A DNA stretch of 64,000 nucleotides from Bacteroidia bacterium. GTDB lineage: Bacteria > Bacteroidota > Bacteroidia > M30B66. Shown piece after piece: positions 28,531-36,656 of the stretch; within the stretch, counting starts at the first letter, position 1, and each line of letters begins with the position of its first letter. A program made the translations under genes and the position numbers. The DNA is taken from the NCBI GenBank assembly GCA_018401705.1, contig JAGYKL010000007.1, forward strand, positions 1 through 64,000. Reading direction: 5' to 3'. Below the pieces are notes generated by a model. It saw only the letters and a program-made list of their open reading frames with translations. It was not told the origin of the DNA and did not search any database.

Positions 28531-29505
28531 ATGAGTAAAATCCAAATTGGGAGCACAGTAAAATTGCTTGATCAGGTAGGCGAAGGAATTGTTACTGCAT
28601 ATACTCGGGATAATAGGATTCTAGTTTTAATGGACGATGGATTTGAAATTCCCTATTTTGAGAAGGAGCTGGTTGTAATTGGTCAAACTTCCGTGTCAGA
28701 AATTAGCAGTTCAACTGAAACTATTAGCCAATCGGCAAGTTCACAATTGCAAGAAGCTGTATATATGGCATTTATCTTAAATGGGATTGTAAAAGATTTT
28801 CCATTGATTGATGTTCAATTAATGAATCGCCGCAAGGAAGCTATGCTTTTTGCTTTGTACAGCGAATCTGAGAAGAACTTCATACTTGAAGGCAGGGGAG
28901 AAATTGCAGCGGGCGCTTCAAAAAGCATCATCAAAATTGCTTTGCCCGAACTTCTGGCAAAGGATAGATTTTTCATTCAGCTTCAACCGTTTAGCAATAA
29001 GCCTAGTGTGCCGCCTATTTCATGGAGCGGTTTTGTGAAACATCAAACCCCTCATGTTATTGAACCACCATCATGGCCAATGATTGAAGAGCTTTCATCA
29101 AGAGCGATGCTTGTTCAGGTGTATCCCGACAAGGGACAAAACATTCAGGTATCAAGAAACAAAGAAAGCGAGAATGCCGGTAAAATGCTCAAAGCCAGTC
29201 AGGAATGGCTTCTAAAAGAAGGGCGAGACGGCAAGTTTGAGGTCGATTTACATATTGAAGAACTGCTTGAAAATACTGCTGGTATGGATAATTCTGAAAT
29301 TATACGATATCAATTACGGTATTTCGAAAAGTGTATGGATGAAGCCCGAAGAAGACCAATCAAGCGTTTTGTTGCCATTCATGGAATAGGAAAAGGCAGA
29401 TTGCGTGATGAAATCAGGAAACTCTTATCAGCCGATAATATTGAGCATTACGATGCACCGCTCTCAAAATATGGTTATGGCGCAACTGAGATTATTGTGA
29501 AGTGA
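28531..29505 (+). CDS. DUF2027 and Smr domain protein
   Basis: A 324-residue cytoplasmic protein with the Bacteroidota DUF2027 architecture. An N-terminal SH3-like segment (IGSTVKLLDQVGEGIVTAY, about 5-50) is followed by a beta-sandwich middle. The C-terminal Smr domain (about 245-324) carries FEVDLHIEEL, AIHGIGKGRLRDEIRKLL and YGYGATEIIV. Smr domains are endonuclease-like and found in MutS2 and ribosome-rescue proteins, so an RNA- or DNA-cleaving role is possible but unproven here. It starts 9 bases after the kelch gene stop and is the last coding gene before RNase P RNA. Confidence 0.82.
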   Translation: MSKIQIGSTVKLLDQVGEGIVTAYTRDNRILVLMDDGFEIPYFEKELVVIGQTSVSEISSSTETISQSASSQLQEAVYMAFILNGIVKDFPLIDVQLMNRRKEAMLFALYSESEKNFILEGRGEIAAGASKSIIKIALPELLAKDRFFIQLQPFSNKPSVPPISWSGFVKHQTPHVIEPPSWPMIEELSSRAMLVQVYPDKGQNIQVSRNKESENAGKMLKASQEWLLKEGRDGKFEVDLHIEELLENTAGMDNSEIIRYQLRYFEKCMDEARRRPIKRFVAIHGIGKGRLRDEIRKLLSADNIEHYDAPLSKYGYGATEIIVK

Positions 29506-29546
29506 TTTCCTTTTAATTTCATGATATAAAGTATTTAAGCAAAACC

Positions 29547-29554
29547 TACCTTTG
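29547..29554 (+). promoter_or_regulatory. -7 promoter element of rnpB
   Basis: TACCTTTG matches TAnnTTTG exactly, and its final G lies 7 bases before the first base of the RNase P RNA P1 helix (29561). The RNA end therefore independently supports this start. No clear TTG lies at the -33 position. Confidence 0.7.
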
Positions 29555-29560
29555 TAAAAA

Positions 29561-29933
29561 ACAGTCCGCCTTGTCGCGAGGTATTTCGGTACCGCGAGGA
29601 AAGTCCGGGCAACACAGAGTACCTTGCTTCCTAACGGGAAGGCAGCGAGCGGGCAACCAATCGTTGACAGACAGTGCCACAGAAAACAAACCACCTCAAT
29701 GTATTGGGGAAAGGGTGAAAACGCGGGGTAAGAGCCCACGACGCAGCTGGTGACAGTTGTGATGGTAAACCTCAGGGGTTGAAAGACCAAATAGGCTAAG
29801 TATAGAGCTACTCGCTCTCTATCTTCGGATTAACTTAGCGGGTAGGTCGCTAGAACCTGCGGGCGACTGCAGGTCCAGATAAATGACAAGGGTTCGCCTC
29901 ACCGCGGATACAGAACCCGGCTTATAGGACTGT
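29561..29933 (+). ncRNA. rnpB: RNase P RNA component, class A
   Basis: Catalytic RNA that trims tRNA 5' ends. Universal landmarks are present in order: GAGGAAAGTCCGGGC near the 5' end, GACAGACAGTGCCACAGAAA, the GTGAAAACGCGGGGTAAGAG block, and GATAAATGACAAGGG followed by ACAGAACCCGGCTTATAG at the 3' end. The ends were set by the P1 helix, ACAGTCC (29561-29567) pairing with GGACTGT (29927-29933). The length of 373 nt is typical. A run of T follows immediately, as expected for termination. Confidence 0.95.
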
Positions 29934-29967
29934 TTTTTTCTTCCTCTTATTTGAAAAATAAGAGGAA
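29932..29967 (+). terminator. T-run and hairpin after rnpB
   Basis: P1 is followed directly by a run of seven T (29933-29939). Next is a 12-bp perfect stem TTCCTCTTATTT (29941-29952) / AAATAAGAGGAA (29956-29967) with a 3-base loop. Either could end the rnpB transcript; the hairpin has no T-run of its own downstream. Confidence 0.5.
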
Positions 29968-30050
29968 ATTCTAGCAATAATAAATTAGAGTAACTGTATC
30001 TTCTGCGCTAAACCTACCTATATATCTGACAAACAGTCGCAAGGGGGCTA

Positions 30051-30083
30051 TTGTCGAGCATGTATTTTAAATCAATACCTTTG
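30051..30083 (+). promoter_or_regulatory. Promoter of the DEAD-box helicase gene
   Basis: TTG (30051-30053), 22 bases, then TACCTTTG (30076-30083), matching the Bacteroidota consensus; predicted start near 30090, ten bases before the ATG. Confidence 0.65.
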
Positions 30084-30099
30084 CACCTCAAATTATTCA

Positions 30100-31905
30100 A
30101 TGACAACTTTTTCAGAATTGGGGCTTCGTCCGGAGCTCCTTGAAGCAGTAACGAAGCTTGGCTTCACTGCTCCCACTCCAATCCAGGAGCAAACAATACC
30201 ACTACTCACCGAAAATATCACTGACCTGGTAGCATTAGCTCAAACAGGAACGGGTAAGACCGCTGCGTTTGGTTTACCTTTATTAAATATACTCGACGAA
30301 GAAAGAAAGACTCCACAAGCCTTGATTCTTTGTCCAACGCGTGAACTTTGCATGCAAATAAGCAGAGACCTTGAATCATACGCAGTAAACTTACCAATGG
30401 TAAAGCTAGTTGCTGTGTATGGTGGAGCTGCAATTTCAACGCAAATTTCAGCCATTAAAAGAGGTGTGCAAATCGTAGTGGCAACTCCAGGTCGACTTAA
30501 AGATCTTATCGAAAGAAAGGCTGTCCGCCTCGATGAAGTAGAAACAGTAATTCTCGATGAAGCAGATGAAATGCTGAACATGGGTTTCAGAGAAGACATC
30601 GACTTTATACTTTCAACTACTCCGGAAGAAAAGCAAACCTGGCTATTTTCGGCCACTATGCCTCCTGAAGTTGCTTCAATTTCTAAAAACTACATGGTTT
30701 CTCCTGTTGAGATAGCTGTGGGGAAAAAGAATGCAGGTGCAACCAACATCAGCCATATGTATTATATGGTTAATGCCGGCAACCGTTACAATGCATTAAA
30801 GCGTATTGCCGATTCTCACCCTGATATTTACGGTATCATCTTCTGCCGAACAAAAGTTGAAACCCAGGATATTGCCGAGAAACTTATTAAAGACGGTTAT
30901 AGTGCAGATTCTTTGCATGGCGATTTAAGTCAGGCTCAGCGTGATGCTGTAATGCGTAAGTTCAGAAACAAATCTCTTCAAATGCTTGTTGCAACTGATG
31001 TTGCGGCTCGTGGAATTGACGTAGATGACATTACACACGTAATTCACTACAATATTCCTGATGATATTGAAAGTTACACTCACCGAAGCGGTCGTACAGC
31101 CAGGGCTGGTAAGTCAGGAATTTCTTTGGCTATCATAACGCCTCGCGATTTGAATAAGATTCGTCAGGTTGAACACAGAATCGGAACTACATTCGTTCAC
31201 AAGCCGGTGCCTACTGGTATTGAAGTTTGCGAACAACAATTGCTTCACTTGGCTCAAAAAGCTCACGATGTAGCAGTGAATCCTGATATTGAGCAGTATT
31301 TGCCTTCTATTATTGAAAGTTTTGGGGATAAATCGAAGGAAGAGGTTATTAAGAGCTTCTTAAGTCTTGAGTTCAATCGTTTTCTTGATTATTATAAGAA
31401 TGCTCAAGATCTAAATGAAAACAAAGGCGCAAGCCGCGAAAGAGGTCGCGCCGATGGTGTTCCGATGACTCGCTATTTTGTGAGTGTTGGTGAGCTGGAT
31501 GGGGTTGATAAATCTGGAATGGTTCGTTTAATTTGTGACTCAACCGGAATTCCAAATGCTAAGATTGGTAAGATTGAATTACGTAGAAGCTTCTCATTCT
31601 TTGAAGTGCCTGTTCAATTTGAAAATATTGTAGAAACTCGTTTCGAGGAAGTTCTAGTAAATGACAGACCTGTTCGTCTTGAAAAAACTGCTGAAAGCTC
31701 TGGTGGCGGTGGCGGTGGATACCGTGGCGGAAGTTCTGGCGGCAGAGGCCGCTCGGGCGGTGGCTACCGTGGATCAAATGATTCGGGAGAAAAGCGTCCA
31801 TTCAGAAGTCGCGACAAAGAAAGAAGCGGCGGAAGCGGCGGTGGTGGTTACCGAGGTAAGTCTGGTGGAGGTGATAAGCCGGCATACAAGAAGAAGACTT
31901 GGTAA
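30100..31905 (+). CDS. deaD: DEAD-box ATP-dependent RNA helicase, DeaD/CsdA-like
   Basis: Unwinds structured RNA, typically in ribosome assembly and cold adaptation. All core motifs are present: the Q motif TPTPIQ (25-30), Walker A AQTGTGKT (47-54), PTREL, DEAD (153-156), SAT (184-186), ARGIDV and HRSGRTARAGKSG. A C-terminal DbpA-like RNA-binding domain (about 455-530, RYFVSVGELDGVDKSG) is followed by a Gly/Arg/Ser-rich tail (about 540-601, with GGGYRG repeats) that probably adds nonspecific RNA binding. 601 residues is normal for DeaD. The gene has its own promoter and no operon partner; a field of 7-bp repeats begins 3 bases after its stop. Confidence 0.93.
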   Translation: MTTFSELGLRPELLEAVTKLGFTAPTPIQEQTIPLLTENITDLVALAQTGTGKTAAFGLPLLNILDEERKTPQALILCPTRELCMQISRDLESYAVNLPMVKLVAVYGGAAISTQISAIKRGVQIVVATPGRLKDLIERKAVRLDEVETVILDEADEMLNMGFREDIDFILSTTPEEKQTWLFSATMPPEVASISKNYMVSPVEIAVGKKNAGATNISHMYYMVNAGNRYNALKRIADSHPDIYGIIFCRTKVETQDIAEKLIKDGYSADSLHGDLSQAQRDAVMRKFRNKSLQMLVATDVAARGIDVDDITHVIHYNIPDDIESYTHRSGRTARAGKSGISLAIITPRDLNKIRQVEHRIGTTFVHKPVPTGIEVCEQQLLHLAQKAHDVAVNPDIEQYLPSIIESFGDKSKEEVIKSFLSLEFNRFLDYYKNAQDLNENKGASRERGRADGVPMTRYFVSVGELDGVDKSGMVRLICDSTGIPNAKIGKIELRRSFSFFEVPVQFENIVETRFEEVLVNDRPVRLEKTAESSGGGGGGYRGGSSGGRGRSGGGYRGSNDSGEKRPFRSRDKERSGGSGGGGYRGKSGGGDKPAYKKKTW

Positions 31906-31908
31906 GGA

Positions 31909-32048
31909 CGATTGTCGATTTTCGATGAACGATTAGCGATAGTCGATTTACGAGGTGCGATAATCGATAGGCGATTTATGAGGTTCGATAAACGATTGGC
32001 GAAGTTCGATTGACGAGGTTCGATGTGCTAACGGCGATAATCGAGAAG
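31909..32048. repeat. 7-bp tandem array, CGATNNN, 20 units
   Basis: Twenty consecutive heptamers with exact 7-bp spacing and no indel. The first four bases are CGAT in 14 units and start CGA in most others, while the last three vary. Units 6-9 and 10-13 form a 28-bp higher-order repeat (31944-31971 and 31972-31999). The array begins 3 bases after the helicase stop codon. It is not open in a useful frame. Function unknown. Confidence 0.85.
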
Positions 32049-32181
32049 GATTTTGCTTGTAGCTGAGATTATGTAAAGCTCATCCCGGACTTTTCACAAA
32101 AAACTTATAATCAGGCTTCTATTGTCAGCTATTTGCATGACTTGATTTACTCTGCTTTTTGAAACTACTGTCTAGTTTAAT

Positions 32182-32196
32182 AAAGTCGGAGACTTT
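32182..32196. repeat. Small hairpin between two heptamer arrays
   Basis: AAAGTC (32182-32187), GGA, GACTTT (32191-32196), extended by flanking TTAA-like bases. It might be a weak terminator for the helicase transcript. Otherwise 32049-32220 holds nothing I recognise. Confidence 0.35.
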
Positions 32197-32220
32197 AATT
32201 TCTTATGCCCACAAGATGTT

Positions 32221-32297
32221 CGATGTACGATAGTCGATGTACGATGAACGATAAACGTGAGTCGTTGTACGTATGTCGTTGTACGTAAGTCGTTTTA
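32221..32297. repeat. 7-bp tandem array, CGATNNN drifting to CGTNNNN, 11 units
   Basis: Eleven heptamers in exact register: five start CGAT (with CGATGTA twice), then five start CGT (CGTTGTA twice), then CGTTTTA. It is separated from the first array by 172 bases and is not in phase with it. Confidence 0.8.
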
Positions 32298-32326
32298 CAC
32301 AGACAACGCTAATTCAACAAACCTAT

Positions 32327-32375
32327 ACTAAATCCTTAGTACTTGATACGAATTACGTAGTACTTAGTACTAATC
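32327..32375. repeat. 7-bp tandem array, ACNNNNN/TAGTACT type, 7 units
   Basis: Seven heptamers with exact 7-bp spacing (ACTAAAT, CCTTAGT, ACTTGAT, ACGAATT, ACGTAGT, ACTTAGT, ACTAATC), rich in the palindrome AGTACT. The last unit touches the stop codon of the convergent S8 protease gene. Confidence 0.65.
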
Positions 32376-34065
32376 ATTCCTGCTTTATAATCTGCCTGCT
32401 GTAAGTGCTTGTAGCAGTTTGAACACTTACCACATAATTGCCGGGCTTTAAGCGACGAACATTGCTTAACTGAAGCAAAGTGTTGGCAAAAGGATACACC
32501 TGAAACTGCTCTGAAGTGATTTTCTTACCGTTTGTTTTGAAAATGCTCACCGTAACTTGTTGCTCTCGTTCTGAAAAGAACTCAATATTTACCCCTTCAA
32601 TGAAAGGGTTAGGATAAACATTTACAATGCTGTCCTTCTTTGGCTTCTCGTCTTCCATTCGGCTAAGAATGCTATGTGCCCTCAAGAAATTAGGAATTCC
32701 AAAACCTAAGTAAGCATCGGGACTGTCGGCCTGACTTGCTGATTTTTCTATTGCCTTAAATACCTGCATCATTTTAGCATCAGGGTGAGCTTGCCATAAA
32801 CAAGCTACCATACCGGCAGTAACCGGAGACGAAAATGAAGTTCCGTTTGAACGACCAACATTGCCTGATGAATTAACCACCAAAGTCATTTGTCCCATGG
32901 CTGTTACATTGGGTTTGATTCTGCCATCATAACTTGGTCCACGGGAGCTGAATGAAGCATATTGCCCTTCCGAATCAACCGCTCCAATAGTTAAAACACT
33001 ATCGCCATCAGCAGGAGCACCAATGAATTTCCAGGAATCTGCACCGGAGTTTCCGGCGCTGTTTACAACAAGAATCCCTTTTGATGCAGCTAAATCAGCA
33101 CCTATTGTAATTCGTGTGGTATTTCCATCCAATTGAGAATACGTATGACTCGTTTCGGGATCATCAAAATTAGTATAACCCAATGATGAGTTAATAATAT
33201 CTGCACCAACTGAATCGGCAAACTCTGCTCCCCTAACCCAGTTGTCTTCCTCAATAATGAATTCAGAATCTGCATCTTCGGTGCGAAGCAACCAGTAATT
33301 AGCTTCCGGGGCTGTTCCAACAAAAATGCCCGGGTAATTCGAAGCCATGGTAGATAATACCGAAAGTCCGTGACTGTTATCTTCAAAAACAGATTCTCCT
33401 CCTTCAACAAAATCGCGGGTTCCTAATAATCGGCCTGAGTTCATCAAACTATCAAAAAACGGGAATTCGTTGGCTCTGTTAAAACCTGCATCAAGCACTG
33501 CAATTGTCATCCCCGCACCGCGGAAACCCATTTCATGCAGTTTATCGCCCTGCAGCATCTTAATTTGAACATCACCATCGCCATAATAAGCATCGGCACC
33601 GGTGCTTGCTTTCAGCTCAACTTTGGCTTGAGCCTGAGCTTGCTCATACATTTTCATTAAATCCTGCATGAATTCATCAGCAACAGTTTTAACCTTCACC
33701 CGAGCTACGCGACGGGTTTCTCGAACAAAATCAAGGCTTTGAATCTGATTCAACAAGCTTGAATCTTCCAATTCAATAGTAATTGCATTGAACCATTTGC
33801 TGCGATTTAAAATCCTTGCTCCTAAAGCTGCAACTTCATCAACATAAGCCGGATTCACGGGAATATCGTTTTCCTTAATTTCTATTCCTTGCTTCGTGCG
33901 CCTTTGAAGAGCTTTTTCGGACAAGAAATCCTGCGGAGCAGAAATGCTAAAAGGAGAGTTTGATTTGTCAGTAAACTGAATCCAATATTTTTTCGGAGCC
34001 ACATCCTGAGCAAAGCTCAGAAGCGGAAATAATGCCACTGAAAATGATAAAAGGAAATTCCTCAT
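32374..34065 (-). CDS. Secreted subtilisin-like S8 serine protease with T9SS sorting domain
   Basis: Extracellular endopeptidase. A signal peptide (residues 1-19) and a propeptide-like region (about 20-130, resembling peptidase inhibitor I9 domains) precede the catalytic domain. The triad is complete: D192 (VLDAGFN), H232 (SHGLSV) and S410 (GTSFSSP), with oxyanion residue N335/N339 in NSAGNS. The last 80 residues (VNVYPNPFIEGVNIEFFS ... GNYVVSVQT ... RQIIKQE) are a type A T9SS sorting domain. 563 residues is usual for such cargo. It is the last gene of a four-gene minus-strand cluster, 11 bases after the lipoprotein gene. Confidence 0.92.
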   Translation of the reverse strand: MRNFLLSFSVALFPLLSFAQDVAPKKYWIQFTDKSNSPFSISAPQDFLSEKALQRRTKQGIEIKENDIPVNPAYVDEVAALGARILNRSKWFNAITIELEDSSLLNQIQSLDFVRETRRVARVKVKTVADEFMQDLMKMYEQAQAQAKVELKASTGADAYYGDGDVQIKMLQGDKLHEMGFRGAGMTIAVLDAGFNRANEFPFFDSLMNSGRLLGTRDFVEGGESVFEDNSHGLSVLSTMASNYPGIFVGTAPEANYWLLRTEDADSEFIIEEDNWVRGAEFADSVGADIINSSLGYTNFDDPETSHTYSQLDGNTTRITIGADLAASKGILVVNSAGNSGADSWKFIGAPADGDSVLTIGAVDSEGQYASFSSRGPSYDGRIKPNVTAMGQMTLVVNSSGNVGRSNGTSFSSPVTAGMVACLWQAHPDAKMMQVFKAIEKSASQADSPDAYLGFGIPNFLRAHSILSRMEDEKPKKDSIVNVYPNPFIEGVNIEFFSEREQQVTVSIFKTNGKKITSEQFQVYPFANTLLQLSNVRRLKPGNYVVSVQTATSTYSRQIIKQE

Positions 34066-34076
34066 AAATTATATGC

Positions 34077-34757
34077 TTATTCTTCGCCAATCTCAACGGC
34101 CTTCATGGTAAAAATCACACCCCTTCTGATTGCCGGTCCCGGAACAACGTATTCTACGTCAACATAACGTTTGTAAACCATACCAACGCGTGCAGCAAAG
34201 GTTTCAGTATTTCTGAACTCAGAAACAAGATTTTCAGGGTCAGTGTTTATGGTAGTTACAGTTGAATCGAAAGAAAAAGCTCCGGTAGAATAAGGCTGAT
34301 GTGCATTTTCATAAACAAAACTCCTGTCGCCCAATGAGTTAAGTGCATTCCCATTCCACTCCTTGCCATCTTTAACAGGGAAAACCAATTTGATATAACG
34401 TACATCTTCCTCAATCTTTTCTACTTGATTATCTGTGGCTGTGACAAACCAAACATCCTTCAAAAACCAGGAAGTTGTGTCGGAAGCTTTTTTGTAACGC
34501 TCAAGGCGGATTGCCCTACGGCCTGCATTGTCGGTGAATTCTGACTGATAATATTCCTTTATCTGAAAACGAAAAGTATCAACAGTGTTGTTGAAATCAT
34601 CATAAACAATTGAATCACAATCGTAAGTGATATAAGAGCCAACTTGCGTTGGGAAGTAATCGCGATAGAAAGGATCTGGCGGAATAACCGAATCTTTTTT
34701 ACAAGCAGGAAGAATCAGCAAAAAGGCTGAAAAAGCAAAAAGTAAGTGCTTCATCAT
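34077..34757 (-). CDS. Lipoprotein of unknown function
   Basis: 226 residues with a lipoprotein signal peptide: hydrophobic core FAFSAFLLILP followed by the lipobox ending at C19 (PACKKDS). The remaining sequence is beta-rich and begins with FPTQVGSYITYDCDSIVYDD. Such sequences occur in small Bacteroidota outer-membrane lipoproteins with no known activity. The start codon is the base immediately after the mnmA stop, so it is translated from the mnmA message and sits between tRNA modification and a secreted protease. I cannot assign a function. Confidence 0.72.
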   Translation of the reverse strand: MMKHLLFAFSAFLLILPACKKDSVIPPDPFYRDYFPTQVGSYITYDCDSIVYDDFNNTVDTFRFQIKEYYQSEFTDNAGRRAIRLERYKKASDTTSWFLKDVWFVTATDNQVEKIEEDVRYIKLVFPVKDGKEWNGNALNSLGDRSFVYENAHQPYSTGAFSFDSTVTTINTDPENLVSEFRNTETFAARVGMVYKRYVDVEYVVPGPAIRRGVIFTMKAVEIGEE

Positions 34758-35858
34758 TTAATCAGGTTTCTTAATAAATCCACCACCAACAAGGTCATTG
34801 CCTTCATAAAACACAGCCGATTGTCCGGGAGCTATTCCTGAAACGGGTTCAAGAAAATCTACTTCCATAATTCCATCAGGCCTTTGATTAAGAATGCTCA
34901 TGGTGCCTTCGTGCTTGTAGCGGATTTTGGTTAGTGACTGAAAATCTTCGGGAAGTTCAGCATATTTCATCAGGTTTACGTTCCTTACCTGCATTTGGTT
35001 TTTAACAAGCTCTTCTTTATTTCCTATCACAACCGTATTTGAATCGGGCTTGATATCCAGAACAAACATAGGTTTACCTAAAGCAATCTCAAGTCCTTTG
35101 CGCTGACCAATGGTATAAAAAGGGTAACCGCGATGCTTGCCAACCACTGTACCATCGGCTAAAACAAAATCACCACCATCTACTTTTTCTTCCAAGCCGG
35201 GAACCTGGCGCTTTAAGAAACCGCGATAATCATTGTCGGGCACAAAGCAAATTTCATAACTCTCACTTTTATTCGCCAAATCAACAAAACCACTTTCGGC
35301 GGCCATATCTCTGATTTCACTTTTACGAAAGCCTCCCAAAGGAAAACGCGTACGAGCAAGACTTTCCTGAGAAAGCCCCCAAAGTACGTAGGACTGATCT
35401 TTACTTAAATCTAAACCTCGTGAAATAACATGACGACCGTTTTCCTGAATGCGATGTTGGGCATAATGTCCGGTAGCTATAAACTCACAATCGAGCATGT
35501 TTGCTCGTTTGAGCAGAGCTTCCCATTTAATATGCGTATTGCAAAGCACACAAGGGTTTGGAGTTCGTCCGGCTATGTATTCATCAACAAAATTATTGAT
35601 AATGAAGGAGCCAAATTCATCGCGTATATCAAGGATAAAATGCGGGAATCCGAACTTAACTGCCAGTGATCTTGCATCGTTTATTGAGTCGAGACTGCAA
35701 CAACCGGTTTCTTTCTTTGAGCCGCCTGATGATGCATAATCCCATGTTTTCATGGTAATTCCAATTACTTCATAGCCTTGCTCATGAAGCATCATTGCCG
35801 CCACGGAGCTATCAACTCCCCCACTCATGGCCACCAAAATTCTACCGTTTTTACTCAT
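34758..35858 (-). CDS. mnmA: tRNA-specific 2-thiouridylase
   Basis: Installs the 2-thio group on wobble uridine 34 of Lys, Glu and Gln tRNAs using ATP and persulfide sulfur. The PP-loop SGGVDSS is at 12-18. The catalytic cysteine pair is C106 (in VLCNTHIKW) and C204 (in YEICFVPDNDYRGFL), both in conserved contexts. TGHYAQ and the C-terminal beta-barrel with IAPGQSAVFYEGNDLVGGG complete the family pattern. 366 residues is normal. The start overlaps the stop of the upstream MORN-like gene by 4 bases (ATGA). Confidence 0.94.
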   Translation of the reverse strand: MSKNGRILVAMSGGVDSSVAAMMLHEQGYEVIGITMKTWDYASSGGSKKETGCCSLDSINDARSLAVKFGFPHFILDIRDEFGSFIINNFVDEYIAGRTPNPCVLCNTHIKWEALLKRANMLDCEFIATGHYAQHRIQENGRHVISRGLDLSKDQSYVLWGLSQESLARTRFPLGGFRKSEIRDMAAESGFVDLANKSESYEICFVPDNDYRGFLKRQVPGLEEKVDGGDFVLADGTVVGKHRGYPFYTIGQRKGLEIALGKPMFVLDIKPDSNTVVIGNKEELVKNQMQVRNVNLMKYAELPEDFQSLTKIRYKHEGTMSILNQRPDGIMEVDFLEPVSGIAPGQSAVFYEGNDLVGGGFIKKPD

Positions 35859-36613
35859 CTTACAGGTGGTGTATTCAAAAATTCTTCTTCGTTTACATCG
35901 AGTTTTTCGAATTTCTGAATATTCAGATTTTCTGAAACTCCATCTTTAAACACTTCTGTTTCTTTAATGTTTCCGTTTTCTTCGTAATGATACCAGGTTC
36001 CTTGTCTTAGGTCTTCAACATAATTCCCCATCAATTTGGGTTTGCCATTTTCGAAGAAATAGGTGGTTTTACCATGCAAATTGCCTTCTTTGTAGTTAGA
36101 TGATAATCTAACAGATCCGTCTTCATAGTACTGTTTCCAGGCACCGTGGCGTTTGCCATTTTGATAGGACATTTCTTCAGAAACCTGACCTTCGGGATAA
36201 TAGACAAACCAGGTATTTATTTTAGTTCCGGCATTATACGATTCTCGGGCTACAACCTGTTTTGCTTCGTTGTAATACGTCCAAACCGAATCTTTTTGTT
36301 GTTTGAGGTAATTCCCGTCAGAAATGATGTTGCCCTTGGCATCAAAGCCTTTACAATGCGATTTTGTTCCTCTGTCAGAATAAAAGCAAACCATTTTTAG
36401 TTCGCCGGTTTCTTGAAAATACCTAAAAACTCCTTCAGGTTGATCATCCTTAAAATTTCCTTCGTAGCGTGGAGTTCCGTCGGGAAAGTTCTTTCTCCAG
36501 AAACCCTGTTTCATACCTTTAGCATCCGTTTGATTAGGAGCTGTTTGCGAAAAACAAGTGCTGCTCATCATAAAAATGAATAGGCTTAAAGAAAATGTGA
36601 TAAAGAATTTCAT
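35855..36613 (-). CDS. Exported MORN/YwqK-type repeat protein
   Basis: 252 residues from the ATG at 36613, which opens a signal peptide (FFITFSLSLFIFMMSSTCFS). I reject the longer frame to 36709 because it runs into the upstream gene and lacks a signal. The mature part is built of about nine repeats of the type G-x-W/T-x-Y-Y-x-E-x-G-x-x (for example NGKRHGAWKQYYEDGSVRL and EDLRQGTWYHYEENGNIKE), the pattern of MORN-like/YwqK proteins. Automated pipelines often call this family antitoxin, but nothing here supports that. It overlaps mnmA by 4 bases and has a promoter immediately upstream. Confidence 0.75.
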   Translation of the reverse strand: MKFFITFSLSLFIFMMSSTCFSQTAPNQTDAKGMKQGFWRKNFPDGTPRYEGNFKDDQPEGVFRYFQETGELKMVCFYSDRGTKSHCKGFDAKGNIISDGNYLKQQKDSVWTYYNEAKQVVARESYNAGTKINTWFVYYPEGQVSEEMSYQNGKRHGAWKQYYEDGSVRLSSNYKEGNLHGKTTYFFENGKPKLMGNYVEDLRQGTWYHYEENGNIKETEVFKDGVSENLNIQKFEKLDVNEEEFLNTPPVR

Positions 36614-36623
36614 AATTCGGGGG

Positions 36624-36631
36624 CAAAAATA
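36624..36631 (-). promoter_or_regulatory. -7 element upstream of the MORN/YwqK-type gene
   Basis: TATTTTTG on the minus strand (exact TAnnTTTG) ends 11 bases before the ATG at 36613, so the predicted transcript would begin only about 4 bases before the start codon. No -33 TTG is evident. Confidence 0.45.
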
Positions 36632-36656
36632 CATAAAATCAGGGCATTTGATTGCT

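Noticed and set aside
31909-32375. CRISPR array or minisatellite coding repeat
   Set aside because: The period is 7 bp with no spacers, no Cas genes, and no useful open frame.
35855-36613. Antitoxin annotation for the YwqK-like protein
   Set aside because: It has a signal peptide and MORN-like repeats, and no toxin partner is adjacent.
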